Shown here: positions 8,684 through 14,534 of the stretch, piece by piece | Position numbering within the stretch: position 1 is the first letter of the stretch | How the letters are laid out: every line of letters begins with the position of its first letter | From: Eshraghiella sp964414835 | GTDB lineage: Bacteria; Bacillota; Clostridia; Lachnospirales; Lachnospiraceae | Reading direction: 5' to 3' | NCBI GenBank assembly: GCA_964414835.1 | Contig: CAYPWY010000022.1 | Coordinates: 1-31,729, forward strand | DNA length: 31,729 bases | The notes under the pieces: model-generated | The model's input: the letters and a program-made list of their open reading frames with translations, nothing else | The model's database searches: none | Told to the model about the DNA's origin: nothing | Program-made: the position numbers and the translations under genes

Positions 8684-8881
8684 TTAAACTCTCTTAACGT
8701 GAACTGCCTGTGAGCCCTTGTTACCGTCTACAACATCGAATTCAACAGCCTGACCTTCCTCGAGAGTCTTAAAACCCTCCATATCAAGTCCTGTGTAGTG
8801 TACAAATACGTCATTACCGTTCTCATCAGAAATGAATCCATATCCCTTCTGATTATTGAACCACTTAACTGTACCATTCAT
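8684..8881 (-). CDS. csp: Cold-shock protein (CSD fold RNA chaperone)
   Basis: A complete 65-residue single-domain cold-shock protein, which binds single-stranded RNA/DNA and acts as an RNA chaperone or antiterminator. RNP1 is KGYGFI (residues 12-17) and RNP2 is VFVHY (25-29); the start MNGTVKWFNN and end QAVHVKRV are typical of the family. The reading frame extends upstream to 8941, but GGAGG sits 8 bases before ATG 8881 and the homologous N terminus begins there, so the longer version is rejected. It has its own promoter (8932-8960) and terminator (8619-8648), so it is a monocistronic unit despite lying between hslO and another minus-strand gene. The paralogue letter cannot be assigned. Confidence 0.96.
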   Translation of the reverse strand: MNGTVKWFNNQKGYGFISDENGNDVFVHYTGLDMEGFKTLEEGQAVEFDVVDGNKGSQAVHVKRV

Positions 8882-8911
8882 GGTATTACCTCCAAAAAAA
8901 TTAAAAATGAC

Positions 8912-8925
8912 ATCGCATCCGCGAT
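8912..8925 (-). other. Hairpin at the 5' end of the csp leader
   Basis: ATCGC-GGAT-GCGAT forms a 5-base-pair stem with a 4-base loop, beginning within a few bases of the transcription start predicted from the csp promoter. About 30 A/U-rich bases separate it from the ribosome binding site. Such 5' stem-loops can stabilise mRNA or sense temperature; the role here is inference. Confidence 0.45.
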
Positions 8926-8931
8926 ACAAAT

Positions 8932-8960
8932 AATCTAACATATTAAACGCAATAAGTCAA
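8932..8960 (-). promoter_or_regulatory. Sigma-A promoter of csp
   Basis: Minus strand: -35 TTGACT (8955-8960), 17-base spacer, -10 TAGATT (8932-8937) with TGT directly before it, an extended -10. Predicted start near 8925, giving a leader of about 45 bases. Confidence 0.75.
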
Positions 8961-8981
8961 ATAAATTCGTGCTTAATAGTA

Positions 8982-9851
8982 TTAATTGCTCATTCTTTTA
9001 AGTTCATCCACATTAAATTCATAAGAAGTATTGCAGAAATGGCATTTGATTTCTATAGGTTTATTATCCGCTATAATATCATCCAATTCTTTCCTGCCTA
9101 TAAGGCTCAAAGCGTCTGCCACTCTCTCCCTTGAGCATGAGCAGTTAAAGCCCACAGGCATTTTGTCAAGTATTTCCATATCCAGACCTTCCAATATAAG
9201 TCCAAGTATATCCTCAGGCGTCATTCCCTGTTCTAAAAGACCTGTTACGGAACTAATGCCGGAAAGCTTTTCTTCTATATGCGCAATAGTATCTTCCTCC
9301 GCATCGGGCATAACCTGTATTATAAATCCTCCTGCAACATTAACCGTATTTTCTTTAGTCATAAGCACGCCCAGCCCCACCGACGACGGTGTCTGTTCGC
9401 TGGATGCAAAATAGTAGGTAATATCCTCGGCAATTTCACTTGTGACAAGCTCACAGGTTCCGCTGTAGGGCTCCTTCATTCCTATATCCTTGATTACTGT
9501 AAGAATCCCTGTTCCCACTGCTCCTGCCACATCAAGCTTGCCTGCGGCATTGGCAGGAAGAATTACGCATGGATTGCCCGGATAACCTTTTACATTGCCT
9601 TTGGAATCAGCAGTAACAAGAAGTGATTTAACCGGACCGCTGCCATCTATTTTGACAGTTATTACGTCTTTTTCCCCTTTCATCATACTTCCCATCATGA
9701 CGCCTGCCGTAAGAAGTCTTCCAAGGGCGGCTGTAACTATCGGGCTTGTATTATGAGCCTGCCTTGCTTTCTCAACCGTATCCTTTGTAAAAGCCGCAAA
9801 TGCCCTTATACGGCCGCCTGCGGCAATGGCTCTTATCATATAATCACTCAT
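8982..9851 (-). CDS. hslO: Redox-regulated molecular chaperone Hsp33
   Basis: Hsp33 is a cytosolic holdase that is switched on when oxidative stress releases zinc from four cysteines. The 289-residue product has the usual length. The C-terminal zinc site is intact: Cys237-x-Cys239, then Cys270-x-x-Cys273, matching CxC...CxxC with a 30-residue gap. ATG at 9851 is chosen because AAAGGA (9858-9863) precedes it by 6 bases; an in-frame TTG at 9866 has no site. The start overlaps the end of the upstream methyltransferase gene by 8 bases, so the two are translationally coupled. Downstream, csp has its own promoter. Confidence 0.96.
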   Translation of the reverse strand: MSDYMIRAIAAGGRIRAFAAFTKDTVEKARQAHNTSPIVTAALGRLLTAGVMMGSMMKGEKDVITVKIDGSGPVKSLLVTADSKGNVKGYPGNPCVILPANAAGKLDVAGAVGTGILTVIKDIGMKEPYSGTCELVTSEIAEDITYYFASSEQTPSSVGLGVLMTKENTVNVAGGFIIQVMPDAEEDTIAHIEEKLSGISSVTGLLEQGMTPEDILGLILEGLDMEILDKMPVGFNCSCSRERVADALSLIGRKELDDIIADNKPIEIKCHFCNTSYEFNVDELKRMSN

Positions 9852-10584
9852 GTCTTTTCCTTTCAAAAATATAATATATTCTGTCAGCCTGCCAGTCTGC
9901 AGGCGGCTTTAAATCCGGTCCCGTCACTGCCCTGACGCTTAGTCCTGCTTCTCGGGCAGCACTGCACACCTCATCATGCGTAAAGGCATGTTGTGTGTGC
10001 TCCTCTGTGTACTTTCTGTACAGTCCGGCAAATGCTTTCAGATAAAATGTGATAAAATAACTGTTATCCCGCAGCTGTGCATCATAATCGTTTTCCCATA
10101 TATAACTGCCCTTAGAAATTTCATCAGTATAAATTCCGTTTCCAAGACGTTGAAAATATCCTTCGGTCTTCATATCAAATATAAAAATACCGTTTTCACA
10201 AAGCGTCCTTGCAGCACATTCAAACATTGCCTTTAAATCAAAATAACAGGTAAGATAATTGACAGCGTCACATACACTGACTATTACCGGATATTGAACG
10301 GAATCCTCAAATACACGCATATCCTGCTGTTCAAAAATACAATCCGGCAGCTTGCGCTTTGCCTGTCGGAGCATTTCCTGTGATATGTCAATTCCCTTTA
10401 CCTTGTACTTCATATCAGCAAGGTATTTTGTAAAATTCCCCGTACCGCACCCAAGCTCCAGTATTCTGCAGCCTTCAAATCCGGCGGTGTGCAAATATGC
10501 GGTTATATTATCTGCCCAAAGCTTATATGGTATGTCCGACATAAATTCGTCATATACTTTGGCAAATACCGTGTATGCCTTCAT
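9844..10584 (-). CDS. SAM-dependent methyltransferase, class I
   Basis: A 246-residue cytosolic methyltransferase with a Rossmann-fold SAM site: motif I ELGCGTGN at 43-50 and the acidic residue of motif II in VKGIDIS shortly after. The N-terminal YDEFMSD segment and overall length are typical of small-molecule methyltransferases of the UbiE/Methyltransf_25 type; substrate unknown. The first ATG (10590) is one base from AGAGGA (10592-10597), whereas the second (10584) is at an ideal 7 bases, so 10584 is preferred. Its 3' end overlaps hslO, suggesting co-expression with the chaperone. Its promoter overlaps that of the divergent gene at 10678. Confidence 0.88.
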   Translation of the reverse strand: MKAYTVFAKVYDEFMSDIPYKLWADNITAYLHTAGFEGCRILELGCGTGNFTKYLADMKYKVKGIDISQEMLRQAKRKLPDCIFEQQDMRVFEDSVQYPVIVSVCDAVNYLTCYFDLKAMFECAARTLCENGIFIFDMKTEGYFQRLGNGIYTDEISKGSYIWENDYDAQLRDNSYFITFYLKAFAGLYRKYTEEHTQHAFTHDEVCSAAREAGLSVRAVTGPDLKPPADWQADRIYYIFERKRHE

Positions 10585-10602
10585 ATTCATGTCCTCTTTT
10601 GC

Positions 10603-10631
10603 TTGATTATTTGCTGTTACTATTTTATACT
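10603..10631 (+). promoter_or_regulatory. Sigma-A promoter for the membrane protein gene at 10678
   Basis: Plus strand: -35 TTGATT (10603-10608), 17-base spacer, -10 TATACT (10626-10631). Predicted start near 10638, about 40 bases before the ATG. The -10 overlaps the -10 of the opposite promoter. Confidence 0.65.
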
Positions 10632-10651
10632 TATACCATAAGCAATGTCAA
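10624..10651 (-). promoter_or_regulatory. Sigma-A promoter for methyltransferase-hslO
   Basis: Minus strand: consensus -35 TTGACA (10646-10651), 16-base spacer, -10 TATAAA (10624-10629). Predicted start near 10617. TGTCAA occurs twice on the plus strand (10646 and 10660), so a second -35-like hexamer is present. Confidence 0.65.
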
Positions 10652-10677
10652 TGAAACAATGTCAACGGAGGACAACC

Positions 10678-11628
10678 ATGAATATCTGCAGTTTGAATCA
10701 GCTAATAAGAAAACGTTATATTTCACGGCTTTTTCTTCCGGTTATTGTTCTCATTGCAGGAGTTATACTGTTGGTGATTAATCCATTTGAAAGCAAATAT
10801 AAGGCAGCTGATATAACAGAGCTTTCACAGGTGCCCGAATTATTTGGAAGCCAGTCAAAATATGTCAAAATAACTGCCGACACATTATATTACTCAGGAA
10901 TTGACTACCGAATCAACAACAAGGTCAAAGCGAGAATTTACTATACTCTTGAAAATGACGTGTGCTACTATTTCATAATTTCCTCAGGCAGGCTTCCCGA
11001 TAATTACAGTACATTGGAAAGCTTCAGTTTTAATGCACAGCTTATAGATGATAATGACCTTCTCAGAAAAATAACCGCCGCCCTTTCAAGGGAACTGGAT
11101 TTCTCCATATCAGGGCTGTCGAAAACAAGCTGCCCTGTGATTATAAGCCAGTATCACTATACCCACGGCTTTGCCACCTTCTATCTTATGGCATTGCTTC
11201 TAATATGTACAATATCGGCAATTCATATTATATTTATTTTGTGTATAATAGCTGCGCCTACACTATCCCAAACAGTTATGCACCTGAGAAAATACGGCAG
11301 CAGAAAGACATTATATGCCCTTGCCTGCTCGGAATTTGACGTATCCACAGCCACAGCCTGTAAAAACGTATATATCACGGACAGCTTTCTCATATCCATA
11401 GCCCGCATGAACGTAGATATAATTCCGCTGGAAAACATTGTATGGATATACAACTATAATGTTTTACATAAATCAAAAGGCAGTCCTAAAATGTATTTTC
11501 CATTGTGTATTGTTACCGACTGTAAAAGACTTTATAAAATACACCGCATAACCCAAAAAACATCCGACAGAATAATTGATGTGATTCAGTCACGCTTTCC
11601 TGAAATTATGGTGGGATATGACAATTAA
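10678..11628 (+). CDS. Two-span membrane protein with PH-like C-terminal domain, function unknown
   Basis: This 316-residue protein has one membrane span near the N terminus (about 18-35), an extracytoplasmic region of roughly 130 residues, a second span (about 167-195), and a cytoplasmic C-terminal domain. That last domain contains VYITDSFLISIARMNVDIIPLENIVWIYNY, a pattern seen in PH-like domains of uncharacterised Firmicutes membrane proteins (possibly the DUF6709 group; from memory, unverified). ATG at 10678 is chosen for CGGAGGA (10666-10672); an earlier in-frame ATG at 10645 has no ribosome binding site and lies in the promoter region. It stands alone, divergent from the methyltransferase-hslO operon and ended by a perfect palindrome at its stop codon. 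I assign no function. Confidence 0.8.
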   Translation: MNICSLNQLIRKRYISRLFLPVIVLIAGVILLVINPFESKYKAADITELSQVPELFGSQSKYVKITADTLYYSGIDYRINNKVKARIYYTLENDVCYYFIISSGRLPDNYSTLESFSFNAQLIDDNDLLRKITAALSRELDFSISGLSKTSCPVIISQYHYTHGFATFYLMALLLICTISAIHIIFILCIIAAPTLSQTVMHLRKYGSRKTLYALACSEFDVSTATACKNVYITDSFLISIARMNVDIIPLENIVWIYNYNVLHKSKGSPKMYFPLCIVTDCKRLYKIHRITQKTSDRIIDVIQSRFPEIMVGYDN

Positions 11629-11651
11629 AGGCTGTCCATATGGACAGCCTT
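11628..11651. terminator. Perfect palindromic terminator at the stop codon
   Basis: A 24-base perfect palindrome (arms of 12, centre CCATATGG) starts at the last base of the upstream TAA. It separates convergent genes. The tails on both sides are AT-rich rather than T-runs. Confidence 0.65.
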
Positions 11652-11679
11652 ATTATATTATATATTTTATATATTGTGT

Positions 11680-12186
11680 CTATGCATTCTTTCCGCAGCA
11701 CTTCTTATACTTCAAGCCGCTTCCGCATGGACATGGGTCATTACGTCCGATTTTTTTATCCTTAACAATGGTAGTTGACAGCTTCTGCTCTTTGTACAAA
11801 GCTTTTCTTCTGTCAGCATCAATGAGATTGTCCCATTCAGGAAGTCCATAGAGCCAGTCAGCTTTGGCGCCGACCATATTTTTGTAAAGAAGCTCCATGT
11901 CGTAGTCAAGATTAACCTGTGTATTTTCATCCATGGTTTCAATAGGATTAGGAGTCTTAAGGCTGTCGTTGATTCCGTCAAGAAATCCAACCATAATCAT
12001 AAGGTCAACACTATACTTATCGGCAAGCTCCTTAACCGTTCCTGTCACAGGCTCGTCTGGAGTTTTAAGTATCTGCTCATAAATTCCTTTTTCAAGATTA
12101 AAATAATTAGCCCAGAACATCTGCTCAGTTCTCACATCAGTTTCCTGTTCATAGGCGCTTTTTCTCCATTTTTCTAATAATGTCAT
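11680..12186 (-). CDS. SEC-C zinc-motif protein
   Basis: A 168-residue soluble protein of two parts: a helical, acidic N-terminal domain of unknown function (about 1-140) and a C-terminal SEC-C zinc-binding motif, GRNDPCPCGSGLKYKKCCG, with Cys152, Cys154, Cys163 and Cys164. In SecA this motif binds SecB and ribosomes; stand-alone SEC-C proteins are usually uncharacterised. Here the motif suggests a link to translation or secretion, but that is only inference. ATG 12186 has AGGAGA at 12192-12197. A good promoter lies at 12239-12267 and gives a leader of about 46 bases. It is a single-gene unit. Confidence 0.88.
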   Translation of the reverse strand: MTLLEKWRKSAYEQETDVRTEQMFWANYFNLEKGIYEQILKTPDEPVTGTVKELADKYSVDLMIMVGFLDGINDSLKTPNPIETMDENTQVNLDYDMELLYKNMVGAKADWLYGLPEWDNLIDADRRKALYKEQKLSTTIVKDKKIGRNDPCPCGSGLKYKKCCGKNA

Positions 12187-12222
12187 AACAAATCTCCTAA
12201 TTATTAGTAGTGTATGTCCTCA

Positions 12223-12354
12223 TTACCCGGACTTTAAAAGTATATAACAATTAACCTTTTCCGTCAACCAATGAATAAAATTTTCCCCTTTGCTAATAAT
12301 ATTAACCGGGAAGCAAATGTTTCCCGCACTAAAATCGGCATTGGAATATTCCAT
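12223..12354 (-). CDS. Possible 43-codon small ORF upstream of the SEC-C gene (doubtful)
   Basis: On the minus strand ATG 12354 is preceded at 7 bases by a strong ribosome binding site (GGGGAGG), and the frame runs 43 codons to TAA at 12223, ending 36 bases before the SEC-C start. The peptide begins MEYSNADFSAGN and has no signal or clear membrane span. Against it: a good sigma-A promoter for the SEC-C gene lies inside its last third, and the same DNA forms hairpins better explained as structured RNA. No promoter for it is evident. Confidence 0.2.
   Translation of the reverse strand: MEYSNADFSAGNICFPVNIISKGENFIHWLTEKVNCYILLKSG
12239..12267 (-). promoter_or_regulatory. Sigma-A promoter of the SEC-C gene
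   Basis: Minus strand: -35 TTGACG (12262-12267), exactly 17 bases, -10 TATACT (12239-12244). Predicted start near 12232. Confidence 0.75.
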
Positions 12355-12427
12355 GTCGAATCCTCCCCTTTAGAGGTGCCGTCAGGTAACCCCCCTTTCC
12401 GGCGGCACCGTTTCTTGCTTTTATTTC
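12307..12427 (+). other. Hairpin-rich intergenic element ending in a terminator-like stem; possible small RNA
   Basis: Consecutive inverted repeats fill most of the gap: CGGGAA/TTCCCG (12307-12326, 8-base loop); a 23-base hairpin with a GGAATATTCC core (12336-12358); CCTC/GAGG (12362-12376); and a GC-rich 9-base stem (12375-12383 with 12401-12409) followed by a T-rich tail (12411-12427, 12 of 17 T). The last two share bases 12375-12376 and are mutually exclusive. On the plus strand this resembles a small RNA or attenuator. It matches no riboswitch class I recognise. A convincing plus-strand promoter is missing, and on the minus strand the same pairing could hide the ribosome binding site of the doubtful 43-codon frame. 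Confidence 0.4.
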
Positions 12428-12461
12428 TACATTTAAAATGGTTTTGTTTTACATTTAAAAT
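12428..12461. repeat. 12-base direct repeats, two helical turns apart
   Basis: TACATTTAAAAT occurs at 12428-12439 and again at 12450-12461, start to start 22 bases. This spacing puts both copies on the same face of the helix and suggests paired operator sites or an UP-like element just upstream of the promoter at 12488-12496. Function is inference. Confidence 0.45.
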
Positions 12462-12487
12462 TGGGGCTGTTCAGAAAACCGAACTGC

Positions 12488-12496
12488 TGATATACT
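12488..12496 (+). promoter_or_regulatory. Extended -10 promoter of the small membrane protein gene
   Basis: TGA followed directly by TATACT (12491-12496) is an extended -10. The hexamer 17 bases upstream is a poor -35 (TGTTCA), consistent with dependence on the extended -10. Predicted start near 12503, 24 bases before the ATG. Confidence 0.55.
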
Positions 12497-12526
12497 TAAA
12501 TTATAACTACACAAAGGAGAGCCAAT

Positions 12527-12748
12527 ATGAAAAAGAAGATTACCGCCAAACAGATTATTGCAATTATCGGTGCAGTCCTTTTGGCAGGAATGTACATATC
12601 AACACTTATCTTTGCGATTATAGGAAGTCCGCTTGCCATGAGACTTCTCAAAATATCCCTGTTGTCCACAATAGTTATACCCATAATAACGTATTTTATT
12701 ATGATGTTTTACCGGTTATCACACAAAAAAGACACTCCTGAGGAGTAG
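12527..12748 (+). CDS. Small two-span membrane protein, function unknown
   Basis: A 73-residue protein with a basic N terminus (MKKKITAK), two hydrophobic segments (about 9-31 and 40-62) joined by a short loop, and a charged tail ending KKDTPEE. This hairpin-in-membrane layout with both ends in the cytoplasm is common among small proteins of unknown role; nothing identifies a family. It has a good AAAGGAG ribosome binding site about 8 bases before ATG 12527 and its own promoter at 12488-12496. A 13-base palindrome overlaps its 3' end but no T-run follows. It is transcribed toward the protease gene on the other strand. Confidence 0.7.
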   Translation: MKKKITAKQIIAIIGAVLLAGMYISTLIFAIIGSPLAMRLLKISLLSTIVIPIITYFIMMFYRLSHKKDTPEE

Positions 12749-12765
12749 CAATAAATTAATATTCC

Positions 12766-14475
12766 TTATGGCAGACTGTCCGCTACGCACAGTGCTCCCC
12801 AGCCTGCCTGAGGCGATGGCACCGGTATTCCCGCAAGGGGTCTTGCTCCGCGCTTTAGATAAGCTTTCACTTTTTCGCCATACAGATATGGGTCGTTACC
12901 CATAACTATTCCCCATTGCATCAACAACGCTGCTGCTCCCGTCACAAACGGCGCTGCCATGGAGGTTCCGCTTCTTACCGCATATCCTCCGCCCGGCGCA
13001 GCAGACCTTACATCAACTCCCGGCGCCACTATATCCGGCTTAATTGTCTCTATAACTCTCGTATAGCCTCTCCCCGAGAAATCCGCATAAGCCCCTGTCC
13101 TTTGGTTATATGCTCCCACTGTAATAACGTTATAGGAGGTCGACGGTATTGTCAGTGTAATCTCCGGCTCCGTATCCACAAAGCCCGTATCAGTACTGAC
13201 AAAGCCCCCTGCCGGGAGCCACATATGGTATCTGCCGTCAACAATACTGACTGCCTCAACCTCTATTTGCCATATTCCAGAAGGAATATAACCGCCTCCC
13301 ACCATTTGAATAAATATTTCCTGATTGGCACTATATGGGGCAGGTTTTCCGTAATACACATATATACCGGTGCTGCCTGCCATAAATTTTGTGATATAAT
13401 CATCACCCGTAACCGGACCGTATCGGCTTCCGTCAGGCGCTATGATTGTAACCCAAAAGGTATCGGAATAATTTTTCCACAGCTGTATATCCAATGAAGG
13501 CTCATACTGACCGACAATAAGTTCGCTGACCATTACCTGCCCTGATGCCGCCCCGCCGGTTCCTGTCGGGGACAAGGTTCTGCTTATATGAATCCGCTTT
13601 GCCGCCTCGTTGCCGCTTCCAACCACTATAACGCTCTTCCATATATCCGCCACACTGTTTATATATGTCTCCAAAAGAGCACTTCCATCATGTGCTCCGT
13701 AATTATTTCCAAAGCTTATATTTACAGCTACAGGCTTATTAAGCTCGGAAGCTCTTCTGATGACATAATCAAGCGCCTCCATAAGTCTTGCACTGCTGAA
13801 ATACTCATCACTGCCAAGCTTGACTACCAGAAGCTCCGCTTCATATGCAACACCTCTGTACCTTCCGGCAGAGGCCCTTCCGTTACCGACAGCTATTCCT
13901 GCCACATGGGTCCCATGTCCGCTTATATCAGTAACCGGAACGAGTTCCCTGTTTCCGGTCTGTAAGGCATTGTTGATTTCCTGAGAGCTGTATATCCTGC
14001 CTGTCTGCTCATCATAAAGCTCGATAATTCTTGTGGTCCCGTCTGCATTGATAAAATCAGGATGTGCATAGTCCACCGAGCTGTCTATGACCGCAACGAT
14101 AACACCTGCTCCCGTAAGCCGCCATTCATCGGCATAACCGTAATCGTACTGAAAATCAAGACATGCGGCGCTTCTGGAATATTCAAGCTGAAAATACATT
14201 TTCTTTGGTTTTTCAACAAAAATCACCTGCGGCAGTCTTGCAAATGTCTCCACATTTTCCTGCGGCAGCGTCACAAGCGCATATCCTCCCGTAAGGATTT
14301 TTATGCTGCTTATAAGCCCCTCTGCTGCAGATTCTATATCCCCGCTGTAACGTATTATAAGCTCCCAGCTGTTTTCTGACGAGTTGTACCCTGTATCCAT
14401 ATCCATAGTACGGATTCTGTCACTTTCAGGCATCTTTAGGGCAAGATTCAGCTGGTCTTCTATTTTCTGCTCCAT
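12766..14475 (-). CDS. Subtilisin-family (S8) serine protease, CspA/B/C-like
   Basis: A 569-residue subtilase with all three catalytic residues: Asp131 in VAVIDSSVDYAHPD, His187 in SGHGTHVAG and Ser505 in SGTSMAAP. There is no signal peptide, and a large insertion lies between the His and Ser regions. These traits match the clostridial Csp group (the germination proteases that activate the cortex hydrolase SleC), whose members also occur in Lachnospiraceae with unknown targets. The N-terminal ~100 residues look like a built-in prodomain. Start: ATG 14475 is preferred over in-frame GTG 14481, although neither has an ideal ribosome binding site (AGGTG at 14480-14484). It lies about 60 bases after addA on the same strand and may be read from that operon; a TATAAT-like -10 in the gap would allow separate expression. 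A role in spore germination is only a family-based possibility. Confidence 0.9.
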   Translation of the reverse strand: MEQKIEDQLNLALKMPESDRIRTMDMDTGYNSSENSWELIIRYSGDIESAAEGLISSIKILTGGYALVTLPQENVETFARLPQVIFVEKPKKMYFQLEYSRSAACLDFQYDYGYADEWRLTGAGVIVAVIDSSVDYAHPDFINADGTTRIIELYDEQTGRIYSSQEINNALQTGNRELVPVTDISGHGTHVAGIAVGNGRASAGRYRGVAYEAELLVVKLGSDEYFSSARLMEALDYVIRRASELNKPVAVNISFGNNYGAHDGSALLETYINSVADIWKSVIVVGSGNEAAKRIHISRTLSPTGTGGAASGQVMVSELIVGQYEPSLDIQLWKNYSDTFWVTIIAPDGSRYGPVTGDDYITKFMAGSTGIYVYYGKPAPYSANQEIFIQMVGGGYIPSGIWQIEVEAVSIVDGRYHMWLPAGGFVSTDTGFVDTEPEITLTIPSTSYNVITVGAYNQRTGAYADFSGRGYTRVIETIKPDIVAPGVDVRSAAPGGGYAVRSGTSMAAPFVTGAAALLMQWGIVMGNDPYLYGEKVKAYLKRGARPLAGIPVPSPQAGWGALCVADSLP

Positions 14476-14534
14476 ACACACCTGCTGCCTGCTTTTATTA
14501 TATTATATACATAGAGCAGGTCCCATGGAACTTA

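Noticed and set aside
8882..8941. N-terminal extension of the cold-shock protein to 8941
   Set aside because: It crosses the predicted leader hairpin and -10 region, lacks a ribosome binding site and is absent from the family.
9852..9866. Longer hslO start at TTG 9866
   Set aside because: The good AAAGGA site lies between that TTG and ATG 9851, so it can only serve the ATG.
12362..12410. SRP RNA, 6S RNA or tmRNA in the 12.3-12.4 kb hairpin cluster
   Set aside because: The SRP GGAAGGAAGCA-type loop, the 6S central bulge signature and a tmRNA tRNA-like end were looked for and not found.
12916..13497. A 193-codon plus-strand frame opposite the subtilase gene
   Set aside because: It is antisense to a gene with complete catalytic motifs, has no ribosome binding site, and its composition (many Arg, His, Cys) is typical of shadow frames.
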